A stretch of 5,570 bases of DNA from Spirochaetaceae bacterium (GTDB lineage: Bacteria; Spirochaetota; Spirochaetia; Treponematales; Breznakiellaceae): assembly GCA_031258335.1 (NCBI GenBank), contig JAIRMY010000025.1, forward strand, positions 1 through 5,570, in the 5' to 3' direction. The notes under the pieces were generated by a model. It saw only the letters and a program-made list of their open reading frames with translations. It made no database searches and was not told the origin of the DNA. Position numbers and translations under genes: made by a program. Shown here one piece after another: positions 3,474 through 5,570 of this stretch (position 1 is the stretch's first letter; every line of letters starts with the position of its first letter).

Positions 3474-5210
3474 TTGATTGTGGGTAAAAAAGCGAAAGGC
3501 AAAACTATTTTAATCTCCGCCTGCGTTACAGGGCTTGTTTTTGTTGCGGTGTTCTTGGGTTTTACCTTACGGGTATCCAGAAGCGGGGATACACGCCGCG
3601 AAGAGTTTCCGTCTGACTTTTACAAAAACTTAAACTTGTTTGACGCCGTTTTGCAGAGGGGTGAAGATGAGGGTGGCGTAAATCACGAGCACATATCGAA
3701 TCTGCTGGAAGTGTTGAGTAAATCTGCGATAGGCGCCGAGTCGCGGCTTTCGTTCCTAAAACGGTACAGGAATTTGTCCGGGCTGTATCCCGAATACTTT
3801 GAAGGTTATAGCGGTGAGACCCTACGCGCCGCGAAAAAATTCCCCCATTCAGCCCTCATCGCCGCACTATACGCGGAAGCGGCTTTGTCTCCCGAAGCGG
3901 AAGCACCCGGTAAAGCGGAAAAAATCAGGGCTGCGGCGGCTCTGCTCACCGAAAGCGGGCCGCTTTCCGAGCCGGCCTTCTTTCCGGCGGCGTTTTGCCT
4001 GTACGCGCTTAACGGTGATTTCCATGATATAGACTCCGCAACCGCTGTTAAGCGGGCGGGCGAACTTTTTACCGCTTTTTCAAACAGCCTGCCGGCGGAG
4101 GACGGCGATGACCTCACAAAGCGGGCGAAGGAAACCATGCTTGTCGATGCCGCCCTCATCGGCATAGTGAACGAGGGCGGGAACGAGGCCGCCGCCCTTG
4201 CGCGGTTGGAACCGCGCAAGGTTGTTTTGACGAAAACTCTCGATTTCATGGCGAACTACGCTTACGATTTCGCAAATACGCATCTTGCCGCCGAACTTTG
4301 GTCGAGCATGGGGACGGAAAAAGATTTTGCCCGCGCGGCATCGGCGCTTTACATAGCCGGCGATACAGAAAAAGCCAAAAGTCTCTGGCTTTTGTTGATA
4401 AAAGATGTGAATCAACCGGAAGGTGAAAACACCGCGGCGGAGGCGAAGCAAAAAGCCCTGTACAACCTTGCCTCTATTGCCTCGAAAAGATCCGAAAAAA
4501 TCGCGTACGCGGAAAAATTGCTCTCCGTCATGGACTATGACGCGGTGAATAGTGATGTTCTGTCAGCCGCCGTCATCCTGTATACCCGTCTCCTGCCCGC
4601 GGAAAGGGCGCTAAGCATACTTTCAGGGTTCAAGGCATCCGAACTGGTACCTCTGCTTGATATGGAATACCAGAGGCGGGCGTTTGAAGCCATGCCGGTT
4701 GACCGCTCAATAGCTGAAACATGGCTGTTGTTAAACCGTCATCCACACGCGGAGGGTTTATACAGATGGGCGGCATGGTACTTCGAGTATCAGCGGGGTT
4801 ACGAGGAAATTAAAGCTTTACGCCATTTTGCCGCGCAAAACCGTATAGAAAACCCGTTTTTAACCTTTCACTACGCGCTTGATCTTGTACGGGACGGGGA
4901 TATGGCGGCGGGCAAGGATTTGTTTACGAACAATGTCCCTGAGACTATGTGGCAGCGTTACGCGAATATTGCGCTGATACTTGACGCCTGCCACGAATAC
5001 GCCGCCGCGTTGAAACATTACGAGGCTGCGGCGGCGCTGATAGAGGACGAGTCCGCCCTTCGCTCGGAGGCGGCGCGAATTTACCTTAAACTTGCCCGGT
5101 GCAGGGGTATTTTAGGCGGAAGGCATGAGGAAATACGCCGTGATTTAGAACGCGCCTACGCGCTTGACAGTGAAAATGTAGATGTCCGTCTTGCCCTGCG
5201 GAGATTGTAA
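3474..5210 (+). CDS. Membrane-anchored helical-repeat (TPR-like) protein
   Basis: An intact 578-residue protein that I do not recognise by name. Residues 1-10 are basic (KKAKGK), residues 11-32 are one hydrophobic segment (TILISACVTG and LVFVAVFLGFTL), and the rest is soluble and rich in Ala, Glu and Leu. This is the plan of a signal-anchored protein with a large periplasmic domain. The body is nearly all helix pairs; TPR-like units are clearest at about residues 285-310 (ARAASALYIAGDTEKAKSLW) and 495-570 (ALKHYEAAAALIEDESAL and RRDLERAYALDSENVDVRLA). Such proteins usually scaffold others in the envelope, but no partner is visible. There is no ATG; TTG 3474 and GTG 3480 are the candidates, neither with a ribosome site. 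A weak TTTAAA/TATTGT promoter (3446-3473) would start transcription near GTG 3480. The next gene follows on the same strand after 119 bases. Confidence 0.8.
   Translation: MIVGKKAKGKTILISACVTGLVFVAVFLGFTLRVSRSGDTRREEFPSDFYKNLNLFDAVLQRGEDEGGVNHEHISNLLEVLSKSAIGAESRLSFLKRYRNLSGLYPEYFEGYSGETLRAAKKFPHSALIAALYAEAALSPEAEAPGKAEKIRAAAALLTESGPLSEPAFFPAAFCLYALNGDFHDIDSATAVKRAGELFTAFSNSLPAEDGDDLTKRAKETMLVDAALIGIVNEGGNEAAALARLEPRKVVLTKTLDFMANYAYDFANTHLAAELWSSMGTEKDFARAASALYIAGDTEKAKSLWLLLIKDVNQPEGENTAAEAKQKALYNLASIASKRSEKIAYAEKLLSVMDYDAVNSDVLSAAVILYTRLLPAERALSILSGFKASELVPLLDMEYQRRAFEAMPVDRSIAETWLLLNRHPHAEGLYRWAAWYFEYQRGYEEIKALRHFAAQNRIENPFLTFHYALDLVRDGDMAAGKDLFTNNVPETMWQRYANIALILDACHEYAAALKHYEAAAALIEDESALRSEAARIYLKLARCRGILGGRHEEIRRDLERAYALDSENVDVRLALRRL
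4196..4221. repeat. Strong inverted repeat inside the helical-repeat gene
   Basis: CCTTGCGCGGTT (4196-4207) and AACCGCGCAAGG (4210-4221) are perfect 12-base arms around GG. It encodes part of ALARLEPRKVV. It could form a very stable mRNA hairpin. Confidence 0.6.
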
Positions 5211-5329
5211 GCGCCTCGCCTTAACACAAACTTTATTTTTTACTAGAATGAACCGATAATCAACGGAAAACTTTTTTAATACAGTGGACAGACTATTTGT
5301 TGTATATTGATTTGATGCGGGAGTAACGT
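5211..5329. other. Intergenic gap, no clear signal
   Basis: AT-rich gap of 119 bases. I see no terminator hairpin after the gene ending at 5210. A TATATT at 5303-5308 could be a -10 box for the next gene, but no matching -35 is visible. Confidence 0.3.
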
Positions 5330-5570
5330 ATGCTAAGCGAAAAAAAACCTTCATTTTTTTCTGATCGCGGCGCGATAGGATCAGCCGAAGACCTTGATGA
5401 GTATGGCGTATGGGTCAAAAGCGAGCCTGAGGATTTGTCATTTGATGACGTCGCTTTTCTCCGCAAAACGGGAAACACGTCTTTTGAGGATACAAGCTTT
5501 GAGGATACTACGGAGGTCGGCTATGCCGCGCCGCTGGACGTAGATGTTGCCGAGGCGGTCGCCGACGAGG
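5330..5570 (+). CDS. Acidic hypothetical protein, partial
   Basis: Starts at ATG 5330 with a good ribosome site (GGGAG at 5319-5323, six bases upstream) and is open to the right edge; 80 residues are visible. It begins MLSEKKPSFFSDRGAIGSAE, continues DLDEYGVWVKSEPEDLSFDD, and holds a short repeat, SFEDTSFEDTTEV, at about residues 55-67, with a related SFDDVAF at 38-44. It has no signal peptide or membrane segment, is strongly acidic and low in hydrophobic residues, so this part is probably disordered and cytoplasmic. A structured domain may follow outside the window. I do not recognise the family. It may be co-transcribed with the gene before it. Confidence 0.7.
   Translation, partial: MLSEKKPSFFSDRGAIGSAEDLDEYGVWVKSEPEDLSFDDVAFLRKTGNTSFEDTSFEDTTEVGYAAPLDVDVAEAVADE

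Noticed and set aside
1..5570. CRISPR array, tRNA or rRNA genes
   Set aside because: No regularly spaced repeats with unique spacers, and no cloverleaf or ribosomal RNA sequence was seen on either strand.

Overview
The window looks like spirochaete chromosome, most likely Treponema-like from a gut or oral host-associated species. This rests on protein style (a membrane-anchored helical-repeat protein followed by an acidic hypothetical, AntA/KilAC, pentapeptide and HicAB accessory genes) and on non-ATG starts. No marker gene fixes the genus, so treat it as inference.

Layout. Positions 1-2702 and 2703-3062 form two similar but decayed phage-type regulatory modules. In each, a tiny helix-turn-helix (HTH) gene on the minus strand faces a phage-like operon on the plus strand across an operator-rich gap. 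Module A: HTH-A (1-151, runs off the left edge), a divergent promoter with a nested dyad (270-298), an attenuator-like hairpin (341-391), then an antA/KilAC antirepressor with two frameshifts, a pentapeptide-repeat protein, a small gene with one frameshift, and a stub that starts with an ATGA overlap and soon ends. Module B: HTH-B (2517-2702, 27/50 residues identical to HTH-A, with an AT-hook-like tail), four dyads at 2740-2855, then remnants of an excisionase-like gene and an AlpA-like gene.

Between the modules lies a complete minus-strand hicA-hicB toxin-antitoxin pair with a strong promoter and a 10-bp-arm operator. Just past the hicB stop is a 131-bp MITE-like element (1717-1847) with 25-bp imperfect terminal inverted repeats and a perfect 8-bp direct repeat on both sides. 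At 3074-3253 is a short, solitary Phd/YefM-type antitoxin without a visible toxin.

Positions 3272-3473 hold no convincing gene but several stem-loops and a possible pseudoknot. From 3474 on the DNA looks like stable chromosome: an intact 578-residue membrane-anchored helical-repeat protein, then the start of an acidic hypothetical protein running off the right edge.

Overall this is an accessory island of eroding phage control genes, stabilised or accompanied by toxin-antitoxin genes, next to a conserved-looking gene pair. The most notable items are the MITE-like element, the duplicated repressor-plus-divergent-operon design, and several minus-strand genes whose predicted transcripts begin at or next to the start codon.
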